From a virus: a stretch of 25,327 nt of DNA. Shown here piece after piece: positions 8,082 to 14,533 of the stretch. Positions within the stretch are counted from its first letter, which is position 1. Every line of letters starts with the position of its first letter. A model generated the notes under the pieces. It had not been told where the DNA came from and searched no databases. It worked only from the letters and a program-made list of their open reading frames with translations. The translations under genes and the position numbers were made by a program. Where the stretch lies: the IMG/VR virus record IMGVR_UViG_3300012920_000240, positions 1 through 25,327 of that record; one strand, 5' to 3'.

Positions 8082-9310
8082 TGTCAAATAAAGGATTAAA
8101 GTCACTGGCAGAAAACACGCCAAATTTCAGCAATCAGGCATTGGAAAATTCTGTCAACGATTTAAAAATTGGTTGGTTTGCCAAATCAATTGATTTAGAC
8201 ACTGCAATAACAGACAGCACAGTTTTGACTGCTTCACAAAAAAATGACCTTAAAGATGAAATAAACAACGTTGCATATTTGAACGCAGGAAGATACATCA
8301 ATGATATGTTGCGACACAGTCAATCTATCATAGACGGATCAATTTTGCCGTCAACAGATGATGCGGTAAATCCAGAGCCAACAACATTTATAGACATTTT
8401 ACAACTTATTGAATCAATACAAGGGTTGGTTCCTTCGTTCTATGATGTGCCTGCCAAAGAAAAAAATAGAGGCGTAAACGATCACGTGGGAATTCTGAAT
8501 GGTATATTTTTAACCACAGAAGACAGCACACAACCTGTGTTTACATCTTTACGAGAATCAATTGTGTTTATAAACAATGCTGGACTGGCTACAGATACAG
8601 CATATCAGAATGCTCTAGATGATCTTAAAAATTTCATCAACGGATTGGCAGGTGATTCAACTGACTTTCAGACCAGTCTAGACAATAGATCGACTGCTGT
8701 GCAAACAGCGGCCACAAACTTTGACACAGCACTTCAGGCACATCCTTACAGTGTGAAGAGAACACAAATGATTGCTGACCGAGATGCCATCAACACACAG
8801 GTCAATCTAGAAAATTCAAATATCACAACAGCACAAACATATATTAAAACACTTACCGATAACTTAGCATTCACCAGTCTTGCACAAGACAGTGATTTGA
8901 GATCTTTGCTATCAAAAACCGCACAGAATGCCAGTTGGCAAAACTATTTCAACACACTAGAAACAAATGACAACAACTTGAACCCCATATATGACGTCAC
9001 ATCTGAAACAGAACGTGAGTATGTGATAGATGAGGTGTTGGCCAGCAGAGGCTTGCCAGATGTTGAAGATTTCAATGATTTAGATGCTGTGGTCAACAAA
9101 GCCAAACAAGACACCAGAATTGATTCTAAAGGTTTTGATTTCAACACTGTAGAAAAAAATATAGAGTTGTGTTGTGTGCAATTAGGAATTATTACTTTTG
9201 GAACAGTTTTCAATCAAAGCGAAAGACTGCTGAACAATTTAAACAAAAGAGATAGAGATCTTGTTGCTGAAGAATTAGATCTCAACGAAGACTCTAATAC
9301 AATCAGTTAA
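8081..9310 (+). CDS. Probable virion structural protein, unrecognised
   Basis: This is a 409-residue protein translationally coupled to the PAAR gene by TAATG. There are no membrane segments. The sequence is acidic, rich in Asp, Asn, Thr and Gln, and largely helical; residues 170-290 show heptad-like spacing suggesting a coiled-coil rod. I do not recognise a family. Coupling to a PAAR protein under a late promoter suggests a baseplate or tail component, or a protein that interacts with the spike. It ends tail-to-tail with the minus-strand gene, overlapping by 8 nt, without a visible terminator. Confidence 0.65.
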   Translation: MSNKGLKSLAENTPNFSNQALENSVNDLKIGWFAKSIDLDTAITDSTVLTASQKNDLKDEINNVAYLNAGRYINDMLRHSQSIIDGSILPSTDDAVNPEPTTFIDILQLIESIQGLVPSFYDVPAKEKNRGVNDHVGILNGIFLTTEDSTQPVFTSLRESIVFINNAGLATDTAYQNALDDLKNFINGLAGDSTDFQTSLDNRSTAVQTAATNFDTALQAHPYSVKRTQMIADRDAINTQVNLENSNITTAQTYIKTLTDNLAFTSLAQDSDLRSLLSKTAQNASWQNYFNTLETNDNNLNPIYDVTSETEREYVIDEVLASRGLPDVEDFNDLDAVVNKAKQDTRIDSKGFDFNTVEKNIELCCVQLGIITFGTVFNQSERLLNNLNKRDRDLVAEELDLNEDSNTIS

Positions 9311-9452
9311 CCTTGGCTTTTCTTTTTTTTCCACCCATATAGTGATCGCCTGGATCGTAGTTCCAACGCTTGCCGTGGTGTCCACGTACATCAGCATAGA
9401 ACATTCTTAATCTAACCAGCAATTTGATCAACGGATTGTGATTCACTTTCAT
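9303..9452 (-). CDS. Small basic protein, unknown
   Basis: This is a 49-residue protein, strongly basic (GGKKRKAKVN tail), with a central YADVRGHHGKRWNYDPGDH segment. The ATG overlaps the stop of the upstream minus-strand gene as TAATG, so the two are probably coupled; the longer upstream frame is the shadow of that gene. It might bind nucleic acid, judging only by charge. No family recognised. Confidence 0.55.
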   Translation of the reverse strand: MKVNHNPLIKLLVRLRMFYADVRGHHGKRWNYDPGDHYMGGKKRKAKVN

Positions 9453-9655
9453 TATCTTCCTATCTTTTTGCTTCTGCCCAATGGTAAAGGTTGTTGTTTG
9501 GTATAGTACTCGCCTTTTTTGGCCTCCCACTCAACCGTGATTTCTTTACTCTTGGCATTGCCTTGATAGGATTTCACTGCTCTTTTGAATGATAACGCTT
9601 CTACCTCGCTTGACTCACCACCATCGATTATTGTAAATTTTCTCATTTTTGGCAT
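9452..9655 (-). CDS. Small protein, unknown
   Basis: This is a 67-residue protein beginning MPKMRKFTIIDGGESSEVEAL and ending PLGRSKKIGR. The first half looks like beta-strand, turn and helix (SFKRAVKSY), followed by a strand (KEITVEWEA) and a basic tail. A minus-strand promoter (TTGACT, 16 bp, TAAAAT) lies immediately upstream with its start site about 3 nt before the ATG. First gene of a two-gene minus-strand unit that faces away from the tmRNA. Function unknown. Confidence 0.6.
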   Translation of the reverse strand: MPKMRKFTIIDGGESSEVEALSFKRAVKSYQGNAKSKEITVEWEAKKGEYYTKQQPLPLGRSKKIGR

Positions 9656-9664
9656 AATACAACT

Positions 9665-9692
9665 ATTTTATCTATTTTGAAAAAAAAGTCAA
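9665..9692 (-). promoter_or_regulatory. Sigma70-like promoter of the minus-strand pair
   Basis: On the minus strand, TTGACT (9692-9687), 16 bp, TAAAAT (9670-9665). It lies back-to-back with the tmRNA promoter, the two -35 boxes being only 11 bp apart. Confidence 0.45.
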
Positions 9693-9703
9693 CCAAAAAG
9701 AGT

Positions 9704-9732
9704 TTGACACATCAAAATTTCTGTGCTTAAAT
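9704..9732 (+). promoter_or_regulatory. Sigma70-like promoter of the tmRNA gene
   Basis: TTGACA (9704-9709), 17 bp, TTAAAT (9727-9732), with a TGTGC extended -10 element directly before it. The predicted start is near 9739, just before the tmRNA. The same TTGACA...TGTGC arrangement occurs in the promoter at 10610. Confidence 0.7.
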
Positions 9733-9744
9733 ATTGGCAAGTTT

Positions 9745-10038
9745 GTTGACTGACAAGAAATAAACGGACAAGACCTCGGTGCAAATCCGAGCACCTCCAC
9801 CAATTATTACTAGGTGGCTTATGAAATCCCTTCCGGGGGTGACACTAGGTATCGATTGACGTATAAAGTTGTCACGAGAACTTGGTGATGGCACTGACCT
9901 AAACAGGCCAGTTTTTAAATGCAAACAAAAAAGCATTAGGGTTTGCTGACCTAACAGTTGGTATGCCTGCATTGAGATTAGCGGCGTAATATCCAACAAT
10001 CTCGGGGCACGGGCAACGCCTGGCAACAGAAGTTGCCC
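9745..10038 (+). ncRNA. ssrA: Circularly permuted (two-piece) tmRNA
   Basis: The acceptor piece comes first. T-arm CTCGG (9775-9779), loop TGCAAAT, CCGAG (9787-9791) leads into the acceptor strand CACCTCC (9792-9798), discriminator A and CCA (9800-9802). After a linker (9803-9834) the coding piece starts GGGGGTG (9835-9841). This pairs fully with CACCTCC and includes a G3-U70 wobble, the identity element for alanine charging. Then follow a D-loop-like segment, a tag frame starting at GCA 9921 and ending in LAA plus TAA at 9989, and a 7-bp stem GGGCAAC (10011-10017)/GTTGCCC (10032-10038) enclosing GGCAACAGAA. The order acceptor-then-coding is the alphaproteobacterial/cyanobacterial permuted form, in which the linker is removed. 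tmRNA with SmpB frees stalled ribosomes and tags the peptide for proteolysis. The outer ends are approximate. Confidence 0.92.
9921..9989 (+). other. tmRNA proteolysis-tag reading frame
   Basis: The resume codon is GCA at 9921; 22 codons then TAA. The encoded tag begins ANKKALGFAD and ends GMPALRLAA; the charged alanine adds one more residue in front. The LAA terminus is what ClpXP-type proteases recognise. The tag is about twice as long as the E. coli one. Confidence 0.8.
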
Positions 10039-10050
10039 ATAAGTACTAGT

Positions 10051-10278
10051 ATGTATAAAGTGTTTGCAATAATCTGTATCCTAGTCCAAGATCCTTTGGG
10101 CATTGAGCGTCAAGACTGCAATGTGTTCTATGAAACAAACAACACAGTGTACGCGACAGAAACAGAATGCCTAGCAAAAGCAGAGGACAAAGCCTACGAA
10201 ATGGTCAATGGATTTACCACATTAAATCTGCCTTTTGAAGCCATGCAGTTTGGTTGCACAGACAAAGAAATAATATAA
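10051..10278 (+). CDS. Small exported Cys-containing protein, unknown
   Basis: This is a 75-residue protein from ATG at 10051; an upstream in-frame TTG at 10033 lies inside the tmRNA and is rejected. A short hydrophobic N-terminus (MYKVFAIICILV) could be a signal or anchor. The mature part has cysteines at about 23, 40 and 69 and the acidic helix ETECLAKAEDKAYEMV. No Shine-Dalgarno is visible. It starts 12 nt after the last tmRNA stem and probably shares its transcript. I do not recognise the family. Confidence 0.55.
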   Translation: MYKVFAIICILVQDPLGIERQDCNVFYETNNTVYATETECLAKAEDKAYEMVNGFTTLNLPFEAMQFGCTDKEII

Positions 10279-10334
10279 ACCAGTATAATATCACAACCAG
10301 CGGTCATTAAATAATTTACCAACGGGGGAGGTTT

Positions 10335-10613
10335 ATGTTCAAATGGGCACAGAAGCGGACAAACTATTGGTCCAAGTTACGCAAGAAAGCACCCAAAGTG
10401 CCAGACATCACTTGTCCAGACATAGACAAGGTGTTGGACATCTGTGAAAAAAGCATAGGCGGTAAACTTACCAAAACCCAATACAAAAGAATAGAACGTA
10501 TCATGGAACGCCTGAGAAGAGACAACGAACTGCTACGAGAAGCAGGTGTTTACTGGCATCACACTTGCCGTGACACAGTGAGAGATCTACTGGGCAAAAA
10601 AACACAAGGTTGA
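10335..10613 (+). CDS. Small basic helical protein, unknown
   Basis: This is a 92-residue protein with a strong purine-rich ribosome site (GGGGGAGG, 10325-10332, just upstream of the ATG). It is basic at the N-terminus (KWAQKRTNYWSKLRKKAPK), then has ITCPDIDKVLDICEK with two cysteines, then a long charged helix (YKRIERIMERLRRDNELLREA). It probably binds a partner or nucleic acid; no family recognised. The gene ends inside the next promoter's -35 region. Confidence 0.6.
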   Translation: MFKWAQKRTNYWSKLRKKAPKVPDITCPDIDKVLDICEKSIGGKLTKTQYKRIERIMERLRRDNELLREAGVYWHHTCRDTVRDLLGKKTQG

Positions 10614-10638
10614 CATATTTCCATTTTTGTGCTATAAT
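10610..10638 (+). promoter_or_regulatory. Perfect-consensus sigma70-like promoter
   Basis: TTGACA (10610-10615), 17 bp, TATAAT (10633-10638), preceded by TGTGC. The predicted start near 10645 gives a leader of about 74 nt to the DGQHR gene. The -35 overlaps the stop of the upstream gene. Confidence 0.8.
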
Positions 10639-10650
10639 TGTAGTGTATTT

Positions 10651-10683
10651 GTAGACTTTGTTCTATTGTTGAACGCCATCTAC
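10651..10683 (+). other. Two-tier hairpin in the leader of the DGQHR gene
   Basis: GTAGA (10651-10655) pairs with TCTAC (10679-10683), enclosing GTTC (10660-10663) and GAAC (10671-10674). It lies between the start site and the AGGAGG at 10705. It is modest in stability and could be chance. Confidence 0.3.
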
Positions 10684-10718
10684 TGATACAACATATATTA
10701 CCATAGGAGGATTTGTAT

Positions 10719-11795
10719 ATGTCAAATGTAAGAATGCTTCTTGACGTTGTAGCAGAAGTCAAGAAAGAAGCACCAGAAGATGTACCCAACTGGACAAAAA
10801 GGTACGACGAAGCAAAAATTAATCTCAAAAACAAATTAGATCAAGGGTTTGAACTGCCCAAAGGTGTTGAAGCACATCCATTGGAGGATTTCGCATTCAA
10901 CTATTCTGTTCAACGTGATGTAAGACCCGGACACGTGATGAACATTATGAGAAAGTTTGATCCCAGAGTGTGTTGCCCTGTGTCAGCAGTTCGTAGATCA
11001 GACAGTAAAACTCTCTACATATTTGATGGACAGCACAGAGCAGTGAGTCTAGCACTGTTGGGTTACAAAAATATACCTGTCACTATAGTTGAAACTGACG
11101 AACCGGCATTTGATGCCATAGCATTTGAAATTGTCAACGACACAGGTATCTTGAGAGCAGGCACAGAAGAGATACACAGAGTTCTCCTACACAGATATAA
11201 AATGGGCGAAACAGACACAGAAGGCAGACCTTGGAAAGCAAGACAGGTTCAAGATGCCTTTGATGCCGTGGGCATAGATCTCGAGCCAAAGCGAGTGAGA
11301 AACAGTGCCAACAAGAAAGGACCAAATCCTTTTTACTTTTCTCATTTTGATTATGCCTACAAAGGTTTGACCATGTCAGGCAAAGACGGATTGATAGATG
11401 CCTTACAGGCCATTAAAGATGTGTTTCCAGACGAAGAAGGTGGCGAAATCAATCAAGGTATCTATATTGGCTTGATGAAACAATACGAACTGTCAGCAGG
11501 TAGACTACACAGACTGCCAAAGGATTGGATGAAGCAGTTGCTATTGAGTGCCAAAGCAGTTTGTCCAAGTGCCACACTGTTACACACAGCCGCAAAAAGA
11601 CAGTGGCAACACGCAAATGGTACAGGTTGGGACGCACCAGTGGCAATGGCACACGTGTTGAAAGAGATATACGAACAGGAACAACCAGAGGGATTTGAAC
11701 CCAGTTTCATTCCACAGGTTAAAGTTGGTATAGCAGAAGGTAACATCAGCGAAGAGTCTGAGGCACAGACTGCCTTTAGAAAATACGTGGCCTAA
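10719..11795 (+). CDS. ParB/DGQHR-domain protein
   Basis: This is a 358-residue protein. ATG at 10719 with AGGAGG 8 nt upstream (10705-10710) decides the start over an in-frame TTG at 10713. Residues 70-125 contain the ParB-N/Srx-like core: VRPGHVMNIMRKFD, then TLYIFDGQHRAVSLALLGY with D-G-Q-H-R at 103-107. In this fold that loop binds nucleotide or DNA. The rest is helical, including IEEH-type and Trp-rich stretches near 290-330, and is not recognised. Related proteins occur in phages with unclear roles, possibly DNA binding, NTP-dependent switching or nuclease activity. It has its own perfect promoter, so it is probably an early gene. The stop overlaps the next gene (TAATG). Confidence 0.72.
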   Translation: MSNVRMLLDVVAEVKKEAPEDVPNWTKRYDEAKINLKNKLDQGFELPKGVEAHPLEDFAFNYSVQRDVRPGHVMNIMRKFDPRVCCPVSAVRRSDSKTLYIFDGQHRAVSLALLGYKNIPVTIVETDEPAFDAIAFEIVNDTGILRAGTEEIHRVLLHRYKMGETDTEGRPWKARQVQDAFDAVGIDLEPKRVRNSANKKGPNPFYFSHFDYAYKGLTMSGKDGLIDALQAIKDVFPDEEGGEINQGIYIGLMKQYELSAGRLHRLPKDWMKQLLLSAKAVCPSATLLHTAAKRQWQHANGTGWDAPVAMAHVLKEIYEQEQPEGFEPSFIPQVKVGIAEGNISEESEAQTAFRKYVA

Positions 11796-11968
11796 TGGAT
11801 GATTTTTACAAGGTAACTATCACTCAAAACAATCGTACAGAAATATTGTTTTATGGTTATGTTTCTTATCATACAATTATGTTAGATGTTGAATTGTTTT
11901 ATGAAGAAGGCGCAGATGCTGTGGAAATGGAAATGATTACTGAAAAGGAGTTCAATGAACAATTTTAA
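11795..11968 (+). CDS. Small acidic protein, unknown
   Basis: This is a 57-residue protein, MDDFYKVTITQNNRTEILFY at the start and ITEKEFNEQF at the end. The ATG overlaps the stop of the DGQHR gene (TAATG), and the gene's 3' end overlaps the next start by 14 nt. Predicted beta-strands followed by an acidic helix. The coupling on both sides and sensible composition support a real gene; no family recognised. Confidence 0.6.
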   Translation: MDDFYKVTITQNNRTEILFYGYVSYHTIMLDVELFYEEGADAVEMEMITEKEFNEQF

Positions 11969-12479
11969 AAATCTTACTAACCTACCAGAGATCACATTCA
12001 AGAGCAAAGGCAAGCCACAGTTGGCAGAGTTGGCACGTTACGTGGATCATATGAAACAGAGTCTGTTTGATGATCAGTGGAGCCACAGTACCAAAAAGCA
12101 CATCAAGACAGCAATGACCCTGTATATTAGGTCAATGCAGAAACAGTTGGCTCCAATGGGTGCTCACTATAGAGCAGAAAACATAATTGGCAAACAGCAT
12201 CTGGAACACGTGATACCACAGAACAAAATCATTACGGCCTACTTACACAACAAGATCACGGCAGAGGTGATGTTGCAGATGCCGTTGTGTATGATAGATG
12301 ATGCCGACAAACATAAACTTGAAGGTGACTGGCAACAGGCTGGAGACTGGCAGTACCCGTTCCGTAGATATCGATCAGCAGGCTTTACTAACACCATCAA
12401 AGATGTCACAGGAAAAACTATTGACCTACAAAATTACACTTTAAATAATCATTTTGATATGTTGGGTTACAAAATATGA
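11955..12479 (+). CDS. Unknown protein with an EHVIPQ motif, possibly HNH-like
   Basis: This is a 174-residue protein with AAGGAG 5 nt before the ATG. Residues 75-90 contain GKQHLEHVIPQNKII. A Glu-His pair followed by Ile-Pro resembles the start of the His-metal motif in DUF1524/HNH-type nucleases, but the expected later Asn/His residues are not obvious. Downstream are LCMIDDADKHKLEGDWQQ and a WQYPFRRYRSAGF segment, which fit a compact mixed fold. It sits after the DGQHR gene and the 57-residue gene in an overlapping unit. The nuclease idea is a weak inference. Confidence 0.5.
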   Translation: MNNFKNLTNLPEITFKSKGKPQLAELARYVDHMKQSLFDDQWSHSTKKHIKTAMTLYIRSMQKQLAPMGAHYRAENIIGKQHLEHVIPQNKIITAYLHNKITAEVMLQMPLCMIDDADKHKLEGDWQQAGDWQYPFRRYRSAGFTNTIKDVTGKTIDLQNYTLNNHFDMLGYKI

Positions 12480-13288
12480 ATATTTTATTATTAGGCGATT
12501 GTGCATCTTCTGGAAACAATACTCTTTTGCCATCAATTTTACAAAACAATAACTTACATATAGAATATAGTATGCCATGGAAAGGTGATAATTGGAAAAA
12601 ACTAATGTTATGGTATCTAAAAGAAACAAAGCATATCAGAAATAAAATTGTTGATCAAAACGACATTTATTTCAATGCTTTAAAATATTTAGAAGAACAG
12701 GAATTAGCAAACAGTTATTTTAAACATATCTCACATAATCATCACTTAACAAATGTCAGTAAAAATGGTGCAACAGCATACTCATATTACAAAAGATTAC
12801 AAAAATATGAAATGGAATTTAATCATAAACCAGACATTATTTTTGTGACAGATTATTGTCCGGCACACAATTGGCAAAGAATTAATCATAGTAATTCAAA
12901 ATATTTTCTTGAAAAACGATTTGATCCTACAAATGATAATTTTGTTTACAACAAATATCTGAAAGCACCAGAACATATACAAAAATTAGCCTACGCAAAA
13001 GCAAAAAAATATTTCTTAAAAGGAGAAAATTTTATCATAAAACGTAATCAAAAAATAATGACTTGGTTTTTGAATTACTTAGAATCTAACAATTACAAAT
13101 ACTACAAATTGAAATTTTACAGAGGATTCAAAGAATTTGATAATGACTCTTCTGCGGTTGATTGTTCAAGTTTTGTTGATCAATATACCAGAGGAAGACA
13201 AGATATTGTGAGTGAAAAAATAAAAGTAAGTAAATGGATTGCTGACAAAATTGCACAGCAACATCCATGGTTGACAGATAACCAATAG
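12476..13288 (+). CDS. AT-rich unknown protein, SGNH-like N-terminus
   Basis: This is a 270-residue protein coupled to the upstream gene by ATGA. The N-terminus MNILLLGDCASSGNN resembles the strand plus Gly-Asp-(Ser/Cys) turn of SGNH hydrolases. A second strand, KPDIIFVTDYCPAHNW, follows near residue 118. The rest is rich in Lys, Asn and Tyr. The gene is visibly more AT-rich than its neighbours (wobble positions mostly A/T), which suggests separate acquisition. The 3' end contains a perfect promoter for the next operon. The catalytic His of block V is not clear, so an enzyme call is uncertain. Confidence 0.45.
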   Translation: MNILLLGDCASSGNNTLLPSILQNNNLHIEYSMPWKGDNWKKLMLWYLKETKHIRNKIVDQNDIYFNALKYLEEQELANSYFKHISHNHHLTNVSKNGATAYSYYKRLQKYEMEFNHKPDIIFVTDYCPAHNWQRINHSNSKYFLEKRFDPTNDNFVYNKYLKAPEHIQKLAYAKAKKYFLKGENFIIKRNQKIMTWFLNYLESNNYKYYKLKFYRGFKEFDNDSSAVDCSSFVDQYTRGRQDIVSEKIKVSKWIADKIAQQHPWLTDNQ

Positions 13289-13299
13289 TAATATATAAT
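13271..13299 (+). promoter_or_regulatory. Perfect-consensus promoter of the oxygenase/aminotransferase operon
   Basis: TTGACA (13271-13276), 17 bp, TATAAT (13294-13299). The -35 lies in the last codons of the upstream gene. The predicted start is near 13306, leaving a leader of about 137 nt before the ATG at 13443. Confidence 0.8.
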
Positions 13300-13305
13300 G
13301 GTAAA

Positions 13306-13442
13306 ACAACGCACATTGAGTAAATGGTGTAAATCATTTGTAACCTCAATTCCAACACCCGCCTTAGGGTTTATGCATTGTAGCCAAGGGGAGTGACAGC
13401 CGCCGCGGCGAGATACATTGTTTACTCGTGTGTTATAAAATT
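13306..13442 (+). ncRNA. Structured GC-rich leader or small RNA, candidate cis-regulator
   Basis: This stretch has no gene and is far richer in G+C than its surroundings. CACCCGCCTT (13356-13365) can pair with AAGGGGAGTG (13386-13395), 8 of 10 positions. Alternatively GAGTGA (13391-13396) pairs with TTACTC (13422-13427) around a hairpin GCCG-CCG-CGGC (13399-13409). The two share 13391-13395 and exclude each other, as in a riboswitch or attenuator. A further AAATG/CATTT hairpin lies at 13322-13339. There is no recognisable known riboswitch class and no Shine-Dalgarno next to the downstream ATG. Pairing was found by eye. Confidence 0.45.
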
Positions 13443-13886
13443 ATGAGCAAGACAAAAGAATTACTAGAAGGATTAAGTCAAATAACAGCCAAACCATCGG
13501 CACCAGATCCAATATATACATCTGTGTCAAATCAATATGGCGAAACAGCAGATGGCAAACCTATCTACATTGACAGATTGTATGGTGGATTGTATGGTGA
13601 TACCAAACTGATCAACAAAGACCACACCAGGTACAAAGGCAAAATATATAGACGTAGAAGATTAATATCCAGAAAAACAGTGGGTGGTGATGTGAATAAT
13701 TTTTACAGTGTGTGTTATGAAACAGCAGATGGCAGATGGTTTGACAACTCAGGTATGCCCATAGAAGCACCCAAAAAATTAGAACCTGAAAAGGTCAAAA
13801 CAGCAGAAGAGATTGAAGAAGAACAGCAACAAAAGGCCGAGATAGCCAAACGTAAAGAAGCGGCCATCCTAGCAAATTTAAAATGA
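13443..13886 (+). CDS. Unknown protein opening the oxygenase operon
   Basis: This is a 147-residue protein from ATG at 13443; an in-frame GTG at 13428 is less likely. The N-terminus is polar. The centre, IYIDRLYGGLYGDTKLINKD then YRRRRLISRKTVGGD, looks beta-rich and basic. The C-terminal 35 residues are a charged helix (TAEEIEEEQQQKAEIAKRKE), possibly a coiled coil. No family recognised. It overlaps the first oxygenase by ATGA, so it is first in the operon after the structured leader. Confidence 0.6.
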   Translation: MSKTKELLEGLSQITAKPSAPDPIYTSVSNQYGETADGKPIYIDRLYGGLYGDTKLINKDHTRYKGKIYRRRRLISRKTVGGDVNNFYSVCYETADGRWFDNSGMPIEAPKKLEPEKVKTAEEIEEEQQQKAEIAKRKEAAILANLK

Positions 13887-14533
13887 ACAAGCAAGAGTAT
13901 GAAACCTTATTAGCGACCAAGCCATGGCAAGAAATGGAGCAACACTTTGACAATTTGCCTGTGGCCACTGTTGAGCCAATTGCATCTTTAGATATTAACA
14001 CAGAAGATTGGATACAGTTTACTATTGATAACTTTGACCAAGCACAGCAAAAATGGGAGTCACCAAAAGATCACTATGCAGATTACAGTAATAAATGGGC
14101 AACCATAAACAACCAATTAGGTAGAAACCAACACAACACATTTGAATTAAATTACGGAATGCTAGGTGATAGCAATCAAAAACTTGTGAACTTGTTGGGA
14201 GAAAAAAATATAGAAACACTTGGTGCAGATCCTGAATCTATCCTGATGAGATTTATTGTGAAAATGCCTGGGCACGGCATTGCTTGGCACGAAGATGATG
14301 CAGGCTCTTACAAAACCAAGTTTCCCAATGCAGATACTAGCAAATTAAAAAGACTTTGGTTTAGTATTCAGGATTGGAAAGACGGTCACGCATTTCAAAT
14401 TTCAAAAACTGTAATTACAAATTGGACAAAAGGATCTGTATATAACATTCCATTTGGTTTAGGACACGCATCAAGTAATTTTGGGTATGTGCCACAGTAC
14501 ACTGTGTCTTTTACAGGCATCATAAATGATTAA
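13883..14533 (+). CDS. Fe(II)/2-oxoglutarate oxygenase-like protein A (Asp/Asn beta-hydroxylase type)
   Basis: This is a 216-residue protein. It shows the HxD...H iron triad: H136 and D138 in PGHGIAWHEDD, and distal H195 in GLGHASSNFG. Between them lies the paralogue signature RLWFSIQDWKDGHAFQ, then W-T-K-G. Upstream NTFELNYGMLGDSNQKL is shared with copies B and D. Enzymes with this core couple 2-oxoglutarate decarboxylation to hydroxylation of a peptide, amino acid or small molecule; the substrate is not readable. In many relatives an Arg after the distal His binds 2-oxoglutarate; here that region reads YVPQYTVS without it. The stop overlaps the aminotransferase start by 8 nt (ATGATTAA). Confidence 0.75.
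   Translation: MNKQEYETLLATKPWQEMEQHFDNLPVATVEPIASLDINTEDWIQFTIDNFDQAQQKWESPKDHYADYSNKWATINNQLGRNQHNTFELNYGMLGDSNQKLVNLLGEKNIETLGADPESILMRFIVKMPGHGIAWHEDDAGSYKTKFPNADTSKLKRLWFSIQDWKDGHAFQISKTVITNWTKGSVYNIPFGLGHASSNFGYVPQYTVSFTGIIND

Noticed and set aside
7717-8133. 138-codon minus-strand open frame over the PAAR gene
   Set aside because: The PAAR repeats on the plus strand and the late promoter explain this DNA.
9727-10026. 100-codon open frame on the minus strand
   Set aside because: It lies fully antisense to the tmRNA, whose pairing and motifs are strong, and its protein looks like no known family.
10284-10289. TATAAT before the gene at 10335
   Set aside because: The only -35-like sequence at a fitting distance is AGACAA, too weak to support a promoter.
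13306-13442. Cobalamin or glutamine (glnA/downstream-peptide) riboswitch
   Set aside because: CACCCGCC is superficially similar, but the conserved boxes of these classes are missing.
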